Below are positions 51,700 to 61,004 of a stretch of 64,000 nucleotides of DNA, in pieces. The stretch covers positions 310,001 through 374,000 of the forward strand of contig JAGKQI010000078.1 of assembly GCA_018806915.1 (NCBI GenBank), in the 5' to 3' direction. Position 1 is the first letter of the stretch. Every line of letters begins with the position of its first letter. This DNA comes from Phytophthora colocasiae. Taxonomy: Eukaryota; Oomycota; Peronosporomycetes; Peronosporales; Peronosporaceae. The notes below the pieces were generated by a model that made no database searches, was not told the origin of the DNA, and worked only from the letters and a program-made list of their open reading frames with translations. The translations under genes were made by a program, and so were the position numbers.

Positions 51700-53140
51700 T
51701 GTGGTGGAGCGGATCTGGCCAAAATCCGGTTGAGGCCGATCGCGACCGCCACTTGCGCCCAGACACCGACTAACGGAGGGGGTCCCCCGAGGATCCGTGA
51801 TCTTGTTGCGTGTAGTGTTCACCTTGTGTACCCGTCGGTAGGCGGGTTACGCTCTTCCAGGTAACTTCTGAAGATGTCTTGGGACGAGAAGAAGGTCTTG
51901 GGTGACGCAGGGGTTTGAGGCGGCGTGGAAGTTCTTCACTCCACCTCGGGGTACTTGATCCCGGTCGTAGGCGAGTTCTCGAGCCTTGATCCGGGTGCCT
52001 GGTTCTTGATCCAGGTCTTCCAATAGTCCAATGTTCGGGATTCGGTCCCTTCCTTTCCGTTGTTTTCCGCTTCCGATAGCGGGGGTCTTGAGGGGGCGAG
52101 ATTCGACGGGATCCTTAGGCTAAACAACCAATTCCTTCCGATCCGATGTATGCACTTAAAGGATAGTTCACTAGATAGGGCAAAGCTGGCCAATATATTA
52201 TCCAGACTTAACCGCTATACTAGGTCACGTATCCTTACCTTCCTGACGCTTGTAGGGCCAATGTAGTTCCGGTTCCAGGCGTAGCGAAGACACTTGAGTG
52301 GTTCAGGGCAAATTCGATTCTGTTTATGGTTATTCCTATGCCTACTAATCCCATCCTGATTTACTATCCTACGATCACATGACACTGGCTACATAGCTGA
52401 TCCCTAGCTTGGTTCCCCTAACCCTGATCTTGAGCCGATTCCGTACTTAGCCGAAGCTTGATCTCGTACTTAACCGAAGCTTGATCTCGCACTTAACCGA
52501 AGCTTGATCTCGCACTTAACCGAAGCTTGATCTCGCACTTAACCGGAGCTTGATCTCGTACTTAATCGGGACTTGATCTCGCACTTAACCGGAGCTTGAT
52601 CTCGTACTTAATCGGGACTTGATCACTGCCTGATCCCGCTTGGTGATCCTTCATAGAATCCGGATCAGGCCACAAGAAGAGTCTGCGCCGCGCCTGGGGT
52701 TGACCTTGATCCGGAGCTGATCTCGTACTTATACGGGAGAGGATCATTGCGCGATCTTGCGTGATCTCGCTTCGTCGCCGCCCGGGGAAGTTGGATCGTG
52801 CTGTTAGAGGCTTCGGGGCGCCAGGGTAAGCTGATCATGCTCACTTGGGGACCCGTCATCGTTGATCGCGCGAGAACATCCTTGATTTCCCCATTCTTCC
52901 TCCGGCAGGATTCGGATCACCCACGAACACCACGGCAGGATTCGGATCACCCACGAACACCGCTCCACCTGCTTCTTCGCCGGTGTCTCCATTGCCTGTT
53001 CCCGGCGGGACCCATCGTGACTTCGTCTGATTCGACCCAGATCTGGCGATCACAGGTCCCCCCTGTCGCTCGTTCCGACTCTATTCGGGTTCGTGGCTGA
53101 CATCGCCTCTCCGGGAAAAATTTTCGTCCGCTTCACCACA
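51700..53140 (-). repeat. 5' LTR of the Gypsy element, 1441 bp
   Basis: Same ends as the 3' LTR. It holds an extra 257 bp at about 51781-52037, next to the U5-like end, that the 3' LTR lacks. The 23-bp minisatellite is at about 52440-52625 with a different unit order. Scattered single-base differences, such as GTGACTTCG against GTGCCTTCG, are few. Confidence 0.9.
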
Positions 53141-53144
53141 TCTC

Positions 53145-53292
53145 TGTCCATTATTTACAAGCGGCAGCACGTAGGCTTGCCGGCTCAACCGCGCCCAGCC
53201 CACCATGGTCACCGCCCATTACGGGGAGGCAGCCGAACTTCGACAATCATCTGCGGAACGTGCACGGTGTCACACACACACATCACTCATAG
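53145..53292 (+). pseudogene. BED-finger reading frame, 3' piece
   Basis: Continuing the codons from 39358, the frame reads VHYLQAAARRLAG, a Pro-rich stretch, then NFDNHLRNVHG before a stop at 53292. The N-H-L-R-N-V-H string is the second half of a BED-type finger. There is no catalytic domain downstream, so the intact element made at most a 83-residue finger protein. Confidence 0.55.
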
Positions 53293-53802
53293 GGGAGCCT
53301 TGCATGGAGCCTTCGCCTTCACTGACACGCGAGGGGAGAATTTCAAGGTTGTCGTCGGAGGTGTAGTCAGGTCGGGACATGGTGCCGGAAAGGGACTTGG
53401 TTGCTCTTGGACTTGGTAGTGGACTTGGGTCGGAAAGATTGAAAATGAGGTGCTAGGAAATGAACAAGTGTTGATTGTCCTCGTGCAGTGCCGGGTGGGA
53501 TCGACCAAAATCTCCTACAGATGCCACACCTAAAAATCACACCGTCTCATGTTACACAGTCTCGTTTTACGCAGTGTCGTGTAGGCTATACTCTACACAA
53601 GTGTGGCAACATCCCACCAATCGTTTCGTAACGAACACGCTAGATTCAGTTATAGTTTAACATACGCGATAATAATATATAAATTGATCTGATTTTTAAC
53701 CTTTCATATTATGAAAGGTTAAAAATCAGATTAATTTATAAAACCTGGCAGTCGTGATATTTTTGACCACGATTTGACCCAAGAAAAGACATGCGCAAGA
53801 GT
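53293..53802. other. Non-coding right part of the hAT-like element
   Basis: It contains a perfect 22-bp inverted repeat with a one-base loop (53687-53708 with 53710-53731) and a degenerate copy of the terminal motif near 53771-53800. No gene is seen. Confidence 0.5.
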
Positions 53803-53878
53803 TGCGCAGAAGTTGACCCAAAAAGAGACTTGCGCACGAGTTGACCTGCGCAGAGTTTGACCCAAAAAAAATCGTTCC
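53803..53878 (-). repeat. Right terminal inverted repeat of the hAT-like element
   Basis: Ends GTTTGACCC, an A run and ATCGTTCC, then the 8-bp duplication GCAATTAG (53879-53886). It mirrors 38520-38595. Confidence 0.75.
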
Positions 53879-54879
53879 GCAATTAGTGATGATCTTCCTC
53901 TTCTCACGGCTGCTACAGTCGTAACTCGCTTCTGTCTAGCCGATGGGGAACTGCCACATATTGCACAGCTACTGGACGCATTTCTAGACGATTTTTCATC
54001 CAATTGGACCCTTGCTCGTTGCTACAAACGGAAGCGAAGCCTTCGTCTATTGCAGTATATTGCTGCTCGACGACCAGCTAATACTCTGGACCCGTTCTAC
54101 CGTGGTTGGGTGCTTAATTATACCGCGTGGTTTATTGCACTCCAAGGAGATTTACCAGCTCTTCAGTGGTTAATGGAGATTTATCTACCTGACGATTTGG
54201 TGGGCTCAGTTGTGGTCGCTGCTGCATCTAAAGGAAATGTGGAGATTCTCGAGTGGTTGGACACGGTTCACCACGAACGGGTTTACTGGAGTAGACTCGA
54301 GATGTGTGGAGCACTGGACTACGGTCATGACGATGCAGTGCAATGGCTACGGTCACATAAACCTCCAAGTCAGCAGAGTTTGAAGCTTGCGATACAATCA
54401 GCTGCGAAGACGGGGAATTTGGTAGCAGTACAGTGGTTGTACAATGAATACCATGCACCGACAGAAGAAGCGTTCATGTATGCCCAGCAAAAGGGTCATT
54501 GGGACGTCGCGAGGTGGATTTTGGTCAACTGTGAGCTTGCTGTTCGTCGAGTGGAATGGGATGGAGCTGCTGCAAGTGGTGCATTGTCATTTCTGAAGTA
54601 TGTGTACTCACTTGAGCTAGGAGAGCCGCAAGTGTCTGCATTATTAGCAGCAGCTTCCAATGGACACTTGGATACCATGAAATGGCTTCATGACGAAGTA
54701 CACATACCGCTGACAGCCGCAGCCATGAGACAAGCAGCAGAAAGTGGACACTTAGACGTCATGCAGTGGCTTCATGAAATGGACTGTGCGAAGAGTGATG
54801 CTTGGACGATGGATGGTGCAGCTAGAGACGGCCATTTAGACGTGATTAAGTGGCTTCACAATACTCGTGACGAAGGGTG
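53879..54879 (+). pseudogene. Ankyrin-repeat gene, 5' part, disrupted
   Basis: The frame is open from the right edge of the hAT-like element to the Copia element at 54880 and continues in frame on the left of the hAT element from 38476 to 38519. No in-frame ATG is seen, so the start lies further left or was lost. After ELPHIAQLLDAFLDDFSSNW the repeats begin: LPALQWLMEIYLPDDLV, HLDTMKWLHDEVHIPLTAAA, HLDVMQWLHEMD, HLDVIKWLHNTRDEGC. This is the long-ankyrin family abundant in Phytophthora, with a 26-33 residue unit ending in WLH. The partner bound is unknown. Confidence 0.8.
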
Positions 54880-55219
54880 TATTGCACTAGCAGGAAGTCC
54901 GACCGAAGACACACAAAGCAGTAGTCGTTTAGGAGACGTTTGTGTATTAGATGGTAAAAGTGAGAATGAGAAAGAAAACGACGAATGCACAAGGGTTGCT
55001 ACCCTTGGGTCTCCTCTGTGGGAAGAGTGACGACAGTGCTCCCCATACGCACAGGATCCTTCATCCGGACCTGAATGAGGTTAGTTATGGTCGTCTGTCC
55101 TTCGGTGTTGTTCGTATGAGCGTATGAAATGGGAGAAATCACTTGATGTAGTAGTTGAGGGCTTCCATCGACCCTCATGTAGCGAGTGAAGTTGAAGCGA
55201 GACTTTCAGCTTTGCAACA
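54880..55219 (-). repeat. 3' LTR of the Copia element
   Basis: 340 bp; minus-strand start TGTTGCAAAGC, preceded by the short purine tract CAAGGGAG (55220-55227) that could prime plus-strand synthesis. Appears identical to 59792-60131. Confidence 0.9.
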
Positions 55220-55812
55220 CTCCCTTGAGTGAAGCTTCCGAGCCGGAGCATGCCCCGCAGGCGACCAAAGATAATGCGATCGGTGGCCTTGGTGAAAATG
55301 TCAGCAATTTGTTGTTGAGTGGGGCAGTATTCAACGCGAACTTGCTTCCTGGAAATTGCGTCTCGTACAAAATGATACTTGATAGCGAGGTGACGCGTAC
55401 GCTGAGTCGTAATGGCATTTTCCATCGATTTTATTGCTGACTGGTTGTCCACACGGAGTAGTGTTGAGTCGTTGTCGTGTAGTAGGCCGATTTCTTGAAG
55501 CAGTTGGTTGATTGAGATGCAGTCTTGAACAGCAGAGCATGCTGCAACGTATTCTGCTTCCATAGTGGATAGGAAACTGTGGTTTGTTTCCTCGAAAACC
55601 AGGAAATTGTCATGCCATTGATCTGGAGGACGGAGCCGCTTGTCGATTTCGCTGTCAGTGAGTCGCCGGCCCAGTTTGCGTCGGAGTAAACGATAGGCTG
55701 CAATTTCGTCGAAGTGCCGCTGCCGAATTTGTAGAATAGTCCAATGTTGGAAAGTGCCCTTCAAGTAGCGTAGAATCCGCTTCACCCGTTCCAGTGCGTC
55801 AAAGACGGACAC
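55220..55812 (-). pseudogene. Copia RNase H, frame-shifted
   Basis: Two frames share the domain. ALERVKRILRYLKGTFQHW starts one; the other gives VYSDANWAGDSLTAKSTSGS with the first Asp. Back in the first frame are FLSTMEAEYVAACSAVQ with the Glu, LLRVDNQSAIKSMEN with the second Asp and HLAIKYHFVRDAISRKQVRV. The RNase H is complete in content but broken by two one-base shifts (near 55690 and 55570). The end of pol lies near 55230. Confidence 0.75.
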
Positions 55813-57548
55813 GACACGAAGCGCGACAGAGTGTTTGTTGCAACCGTGATGTCAGGTCGAGTGCAATTTGATAGCCAAAGAAGGCTTCCGATAGCTTCAC
55901 GATACTGGTTGCTGTCGTGAAATGCGTCACCGGATTCATCAAAGAACTGATGGTGGACATCCATGGGGGTCGCGACGGGTTTGCAGTTTACCATGTCGAA
56001 CTTTTCCAGCAGGTCGATTGTCGATTGTTGTTGGTGCAGGAAGATGCCATCCGTGGTGCGATTAATCCAAATGCCTAGGCACTTTTGAGCTTCCCCCAGG
56101 TTCTTGATATTGAAACGCTGAGCGAGGCGTGACATCACGACCTCCGATAGCTTGTCGCTTTGGCTTACTACCAGCACATCATCGACGTAGAGGCCGAGAA
56201 CGCAGAGATTTCCATCACGCCTCATGAAATAGATACACGGGTCGATCTTGCTTCTCGAAAAACCTTCCGCCTTGAGAAACGCATCGATTAGGTCATTCCA
56301 GAGCTTGCCACTTTGCTTTAACCCATAGAGACCTTTGAGAAGTAACCAGGACATATTCCCGTCGGCTCCAGGAGTTCCCTTTGGTGGCTTCAGGTAAATT
56401 TTCTTGTCGATGTCAGACTTCAAATAAGCATTAGGCACATCACCTTGCAAAAGCTTGGCTTTCCAGATAGCCGCAAGTGCTGTGATAAGTCGAAGACTGG
56501 AGATTTTAAGCACGGGCGCGAACGTTGCTTCAAAGTCCACACCAAATTTCTGCGTAAAACCTCGGGCAACCAGTCGAGCTTTGAACCTCTCCAGCTCGCC
56601 GTTGCTCGCAAACTTAATCTTGTACACCCATTTAGATGTCACAACGTTGGCATCGGTAGGTGTCTCGACCAATTCCCAGGTACCATTTGCTTGTAGGTCA
56701 GCCAGTTCTTTTTCCATGGCTGCTTTCCACTGGGTCCAGTATTCGCTGCGCATGGCTTCGTCAACAGTGCGGGGCTCTTTAACATGGTCCGACGCGCGGA
56801 TGGTCAAAAGTGCGTAAGCCGGTCCGGCAAATGCGTCGATAAAAGACTGTGGTAACTCGAAATCTGCTGGCTTTTCTGGCTGTCGCCTCCCGAAGACTCG
56901 GCGCAGCGCGCCCGCAGAAATTGGACGGCCATGATCTTCATGAACACCTTCTTCGGTATCTGCATTGAGTTCCGAGTCGGTATTTGAGTCTGAAGCCGGT
57001 TTATCCTGAGGATTATCTTCTTCTTCATGAAGACGGTTTAGTACTTCAGCTGTCTCTGGACTGGAGATATCCAACTTATTCACGTTTTGAACGTCCGGAC
57101 TTGTAGTAAACCTCTTCGTTCGTGGTAACAGCAGGAAGTAGCCTTTCTGGGTGGACGATATGCCGACGACGATAGCCTTTTCAGCTCTTTTAGCTAGGCT
57201 GCGGCCTTTCTTGTGTTGAACGTGCACAGTACACTTGGATCCAAACCGCAAAATATGCGAGACTCGTGGTTGTTTTCCAGTTAGTACGTGCAGGGGTGAC
57301 TTGTAGTCGGCGTTTGCGCGTGTCGGAATCCGATTACGAATGTATGATGCGTACAATACTGCATCTCCCCAGTATCGCTGTGGAAGAGACGATGCCCACA
57401 GCATTGCTCGTGCCGAGTTCATCAATGTCCGGTGGAAACGTTCGGCTTTCCCGTTGGAGGCAGACGTGTTGGGGTGCGTATCCTGAGACGTATGCCGTGT
57501 TGTGCGACGTACGCTTGGAACTTGTGGTTTGCGAATTCTCCCCTCCAT
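55782..57548 (-). CDS. Copia integrase end and reverse transcriptase
   Basis: NGKAERFHRTLMNSARAMLW is the last part of the integrase core with its Glu. The RT has KWVYKIKFASNGELERFKAR, LLQGDVPNAYLKSDIDKKIY with the first Asp, LLKGLYGLKQSGKLWND and CVLGLYVDDVLVV with the YVDD motif. LGIWINRTTDGIFLHQQQ and IGSLLWLSNCTRPDI complete the C-terminal region. One frame is intact for 589 codons; it is joined by shifts to the frames on both sides. Confidence 0.85.
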   Translation of the reverse strand: MEGRIRKPQVPSVRRTTRHTSQDTHPNTSASNGKAERFHRTLMNSARAMLWASSLPQRYWGDAVLYASYIRNRIPTRANADYKSPLHVLTGKQPRVSHILRFGSKCTVHVQHKKGRSLAKRAEKAIVVGISSTQKGYFLLLPRTKRFTTSPDVQNVNKLDISSPETAEVLNRLHEEEDNPQDKPASDSNTDSELNADTEEGVHEDHGRPISAGALRRVFGRRQPEKPADFELPQSFIDAFAGPAYALLTIRASDHVKEPRTVDEAMRSEYWTQWKAAMEKELADLQANGTWELVETPTDANVVTSKWVYKIKFASNGELERFKARLVARGFTQKFGVDFEATFAPVLKISSLRLITALAAIWKAKLLQGDVPNAYLKSDIDKKIYLKPPKGTPGADGNMSWLLLKGLYGLKQSGKLWNDLIDAFLKAEGFSRSKIDPCIYFMRRDGNLCVLGLYVDDVLVVSQSDKLSEVVMSRLAQRFNIKNLGEAQKCLGIWINRTTDGIFLHQQQSTIDLLEKFDMVNCKPVATPMDVHHQFFDESGDAFHDSNQYREAIGSLLWLSNCTRPDITVATNTLSRFVSCPSLTHWNG

Positions 57549-58559
57549 CGGAGCGTATAACCTTGATCTTCAAGTCGTACTGACGTTGGAATTCTGATGC
57601 AAATTCCACAAAGCGGTCAAAGCTTCGCTTTTGGCATGGAGCAGATATATCTTGTTGTAGTTTGACGCGTGATCCACGATCGTGAAGATGTGACGGTGCC
57701 CATTTCTGTCTGGACGAAGGTCCGTCTTCAAGTCCATTGATATGACGGCTCCAACTTCATCTGTCGGGGCAGAGTCAGAAGTGTCTACGACGGGCTGTTT
57801 GTTGCGCGATTGCTTGGCTTCAGCGCAGGCCATACAAAACTTGACCTTCTTATTTGTCAGAGAGATACCGTTCGCCAGATTCTTGTTGACCATCCGCAAC
57901 AGGTCCTGGTAGTTGACATGCCCGAGACGTTCGTGCCACTGCTCCAGGGAAGTTTCAGGAACATCCACAAAGAATGCTTGGGCATCTCCTCGGCGTTCAT
58001 CTATAGTGTCTGCAACGATCATCCACAGCCCTTTGTGCTCGATTGCTTCTCCAATGATCGATCCGTCGGGAGATAAGAATGCGCATCGATCCGCGAAGTT
58101 GAATGTCAGTCCACGGGCGCGGAGCTGAGTTAGCGATACTAGATTTCGCCGAAGTGACTCGCAGTAGTACACATTTGTGAGTAGAATCTTGTGCTTGGTC
58201 CCGTTTACTGTAGTTTCAAGGAGACAGTTACCTTTGTGAGTAGCAGTGATGGTTTGCGAGTTCGCAACGTTGATTGTCAGGTGTGCAGGCTCAAGGCCGA
58301 AGAGCATGCGTTTATCACCGCACATGTGATGAGTTGCTCCTGAATCCAGGATCCACTCAGGTGGTGCTGAATTGCGAGTTGACTTGGATGCAGCGTACCA
58401 CAGGTGTGCTTCGTTATCATCTGTACTCGTGGTTATCGAATCCGTGTCAGCAGTGATGTTGTGTGCTTGGCCTTGCTGTTTAAGTGCGGCCTTGACTCGC
58501 TTAAGATCTGGGCAGGCGGGGCCGCGGTGGCCTTCTTTGTCACATACGTAACAAATCAA
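57549..58559 (-). CDS. Copia zinc knuckle, protease and integrase start
   Basis: The frame starts with the Gag zinc knuckle CYVCDKEGHRGPAC, then EWILDSGATHHMC, the Copia-type aspartic protease. GAG-pre-integrase (LEQWHERLGHVNYQDLLRMV, then CMACAEAK, an HHCC site) and the integrase start (VISMDLKTDL with the first Asp) follow. Before 57570 the frame is lost; the next piece, FASEFQRQYDLKIKVIRSDG with the second Asp, is in another frame at 57609-57540. It overlaps Gag by four bases in a -1 frame. Confidence 0.8.
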
Positions 58560-59647
58560 CTTTTGACCAGGTTTTGCCGATGCTGTGAGAGCATGGTTCT
58601 GGTTGTTTCGGCCGTTTTGTTTTGATTGTGTTTGTCGGGGGGCGGATTCTTGGGGTGGATTGGGGTTGGATTGCTGGTTACCGCTCTTCTTTCGTTTCCT
58701 GTTGGAGGCCGACCAGGACGATCACGTTTTCGCCCGTCACCACGCAAATCAACCAGTAGTGCTAGGATGCGATCAACTTCGAGTAAGTAGTCAGTGTTAG
58801 TACGGTCGATTTTGGAAATCAGAGTACTCGATAGATCAGGACACGCGTAAGAGCAAAATGTTTCCAACACTAAAAGGCTGTGATCACCACTCATCAGTCC
58901 GGCAACATACTTCAGGTAATCCAGATATTCTGTCCATGAGTCTTGGGGCCGTTTACCAGATGTTAGTCGTTTGCATAGCTGGATTTGGCTTAACTTACAG
59001 CCATACTCCGACTTCAGCTTCATCTTAAAGTCATCATAGCTAAAACTAGGTTTAGCTCTGCGCCATTGCGCTATGTTTCCATGAAAGAATCGGGACGCCT
59101 TTCCTTCTAGGAAGTTGACCAATACGGAGGCCTTGAGTTGAGACGTCCATCGCGAGTTGTTAATCATGGATTCCGTGCTGATGGCCTGCTCGTATTCTAG
59201 GATGAAATATTCAAATCCAGAGCCTAGCCCCGGGTATACTTCTTGTCCTCCAAACTTGCGGCAGTTCAGATCTTTCAGTTTAGGTTGCCGAGGCGATGGA
59301 TTTACTCCGGCATGAGCTGCTTGTAAGGCTCTTTTAAGTTGCGCTACCTCGTCGATTAGCATGGGGGTTTTAGCTGCCTGGGCCCGCAACTCGGCGATTT
59401 CGGCTTCCAGTTGAGGTTGTTGTTGGGCGTGGGCGGTTCTCATACGATCCATTTGCTCACGGATACTGTCTAGGTCTTTCATCATTTGCGCTGCAGCCAC
59501 GGACTGCTGGCGCAACTCAGCATGTAGTTCGGCTACATCAGCTGGGTCGATTTCGGTTTTAATGTCGGGTTCTGCACTGGCAGCTTCCATGTCATCGTCG
59601 AGGCTCCGGCGAACGCGACTTGGTTTTGTTTCATTGGGGTTCATCAT
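58556..59647 (-). CDS. Copia Gag
   Basis: From ATG 59647 the protein of 363 residues has an acidic coiled coil (QMMKDLDSIREQMDRMRTAH) and the Copia Gag fold: FEYFILEYEQAISTESMINN, FLEGKASRFFHGNIAQWRRA and LTSGKRPQDSWTEYLDYLKY. It ends in a basic Gln-rich tail at 58556, just before the zinc knuckle, which lies in the next frame. The -1 change at CAAAAGTTGA could be a frameshift site or a mutation. Confidence 0.8.
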   Translation of the reverse strand: MMNPNETKPSRVRRSLDDDMEAASAEPDIKTEIDPADVAELHAELRQQSVAAAQMMKDLDSIREQMDRMRTAHAQQQPQLEAEIAELRAQAAKTPMLIDEVAQLKRALQAAHAGVNPSPRQPKLKDLNCRKFGGQEVYPGLGSGFEYFILEYEQAISTESMINNSRWTSQLKASVLVNFLEGKASRFFHGNIAQWRRAKPSFSYDDFKMKLKSEYGCKLSQIQLCKRLTSGKRPQDSWTEYLDYLKYVAGLMSGDHSLLVLETFCSYACPDLSSTLISKIDRTNTDYLLEVDRILALLVDLRGDGRKRDRPGRPPTGNERRAVTSNPTPIHPKNPPPDKHNQNKTAETTRTMLSQHRQNLVKS

Positions 59648-59777
59648 ATTGCCCGGACGCTGCGCGAGTGCAAGTTGAAGTTGAAGTTGTCACACGTCGC
59701 AGATTCTCACACGTCGCAGGTTTCACACGTCACAGATATGTTGTAACGGAAGTCAAGTCTTCAGAAGGAGCCGCAAT

Positions 59778-59791
59778 TTGGGCTCATAACC
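59778..59791 (-). other. Primer-binding site for a half tRNA-iMet
   Basis: Next to the 5' LTR the minus strand reads GGTTATGAGCCCAA. Its complement, TTGGGCTCATAACC, is the anticodon stem-loop of initiator tRNA-Met with the CAT anticodon, not the tRNA 3' end. Drosophila copia uses this half-tRNA priming. Confidence 0.75.
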
Positions 59792-60131
59792 TATTGCACT
59801 AGCAGGAAGTCCGACCGAAGACACACAAAGCAGTAGTCGTTTAGGAGACGTTTGTGTATTAGATGGTAAAAGTGAGAATGAGAAAGAAAACGACGAATGC
59901 ACAAGGGTTGCTACCCTTGGGTCTCCTCTGTGGGAAGAGTGACGACAGTGCTCCCCATACGCACAGGATCCTTCATCCGGACCTGAATGAGGTTAGTTAT
60001 GGTCGTCTGTCCTTCGGTGTTGTTCGTATGAGCGTATGAAATGGGAGAAATCACTTGATGTAGTAGTTGAGGGCTTCCATCGACCCTCATGTAGCGAGTG
60101 AAGTTGAAGCGAGACTTTCAGCTTTGCAACA
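59792..60131 (-). repeat. 5' LTR of the Copia element
   Basis: 340 bp, apparently identical to 54880-55219, which implies recent insertion since the two LTRs are equal at integration. Duplication GGGTG follows at 60132-60136. Confidence 0.9.
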
Positions 60132-61004
60132 GGGTGCAGTGCTAGAGCAATGTCTTGGGCAGCTGGAAACGGACATCTTGATGTAGTAAAATGGTTGCAT
60201 CAAAATCGAAGTGAAGGATGTACAAGTGAGGCGATCGATTCAGCGGCGTCTAAAGGACATTTGGAAATTGTTCAGTGGCTACACGAGTGTCGAAATAATG
60301 ATTGTTCGTCGAAAGCTATGGATGGAGCTGCTCGAGGAGGCCACCTGGAAATTGTGAAGTGGTTGCATCAAAATCGAATTGAAGGATGCACGACTTCAGC
60401 AATGGATACTGCCGCTGCTGCTGGTCATCTTGAAGTCGTGAAATGGCTGCATTTCAACAGGAACGAAGGTTGTACAGTTGCTGCGATGGATTTGGCTGCT
60501 ACGTATGGACATCTGAAAGTGGTGAAGTGGTTACATTCCAACCGTAGCGAAGGATGCTCCTGTAATGCAATGACTTCTGCAGCCTCTAATGGACATCTCC
60601 GTGTGGTGAAATGGCTCCATGCGAATCGTGGTGAAGGTTGTGCATCAAATACACTGTCGATTGTGGCCACCACCGGGAAATTTGAGGTAGTGAAGTGGAT
60701 CTACGAGAACCGTCATGAAGTGCAGGTGGATTCTGCGATGAAGGAGGCTATCCTCCATAATCGTTTTGACAACGTGATGTATCTCCACTCGAAGCATGTG
60801 GACATCCCCGATCTCACTAACGTTATTTTCCACCGTCCAACGTGGGGATTGGCCCAGTGGCTGGCCACCAACTACCCTGAACGAATAATTGACTGTGTCT
60901 TTAGAGTTCCGACTTGGAACTACCGATTCAATGATTGGTGCCGACAGTCTTCGATGCAACGTATGGATGTCAATAGTGATTTCACTATGTGGAGGAGTTC
61001 ATGA
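60132..61004 (+). pseudogene. Ankyrin-repeat gene, 3' part
   Basis: Removing the Copia element and one GGGTG rejoins the codons at GGG-TGC-AGT and the reading frame continues without error into AMSWAAGNGHLDVVKWLHQN. Seven more units follow (for example HLEIVKWLHQNRIEGC, HLKVVKWLHSNRSEGC, FEVVKWIYENRHEV), then a C-terminal region (WGLAQWLATNYPERI) with a stop at 61004. The unit NRxEGC is almost constant, which suggests recent repeat amplification or homogenisation. Confidence 0.85.

Larger units (their letters stand above)
39359..53140 (-). mobile_element. Ty3/gypsy LTR retrotransposon with second RNase H, chromodomain and antisense ORF
   Basis: LTRs at 39359-40543 and 51700-53140 have TGTGGTG...CACCACA ends and are flanked by TCTC duplications at 39355-39358 and 53141-53144. 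Gag, protease, RT, RNase H, a second RNase H, integrase and chromodomain run right to left on the minus strand (51699 to 43784). The interval 40554-43440 holds long plus-strand frames. The second, archaeal/plant-type RNase H before integrase recalls the oomycete Ty3/gypsy lineages reported with dual RNase H. Several frame changes break pol, so this copy is probably not autonomous. Confidence 0.9.
38520..53878. mobile_element. hAT-like TIR transposon split by a Gypsy element
   Basis: Inverted ends of about 76 bp lie at 38520-38595 and 53803-53878; both contain GGGTCAAACTCTGCGCAGG or its complement. The 8-bp string GCAATTAG flanks them as a direct repeat at 38512-38519 and 53879-53886. Removing the Gypsy element inside leaves about 1.57 kb. 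An 8-bp duplication and a BED-type zinc finger inside argue for the hAT superfamily. Subterminal AAAGACGTCT repeats (38780-38850) could be transposase sites. No catalytic core is present, so it was non-autonomous. It sits at the 5' side of an ankyrin gene. Confidence 0.7.
54880..60131 (-). mobile_element. Copia LTR retrotransposon, recently inserted in the ankyrin gene
   Basis: Two 340-bp LTRs (54880-55219 and 59792-60131), which I could not tell apart base for base, flank Gag, protease, integrase, RT and RNase H on the minus strand. The 5-bp string GGGTG is duplicated at 54875-54879 and 60132-60136. On the minus strand the LTR runs from TGTTGCAAAG to GTGCAATA, so it ends in TA, not CA. The coding part carries several frame changes. 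Confidence 0.92.
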
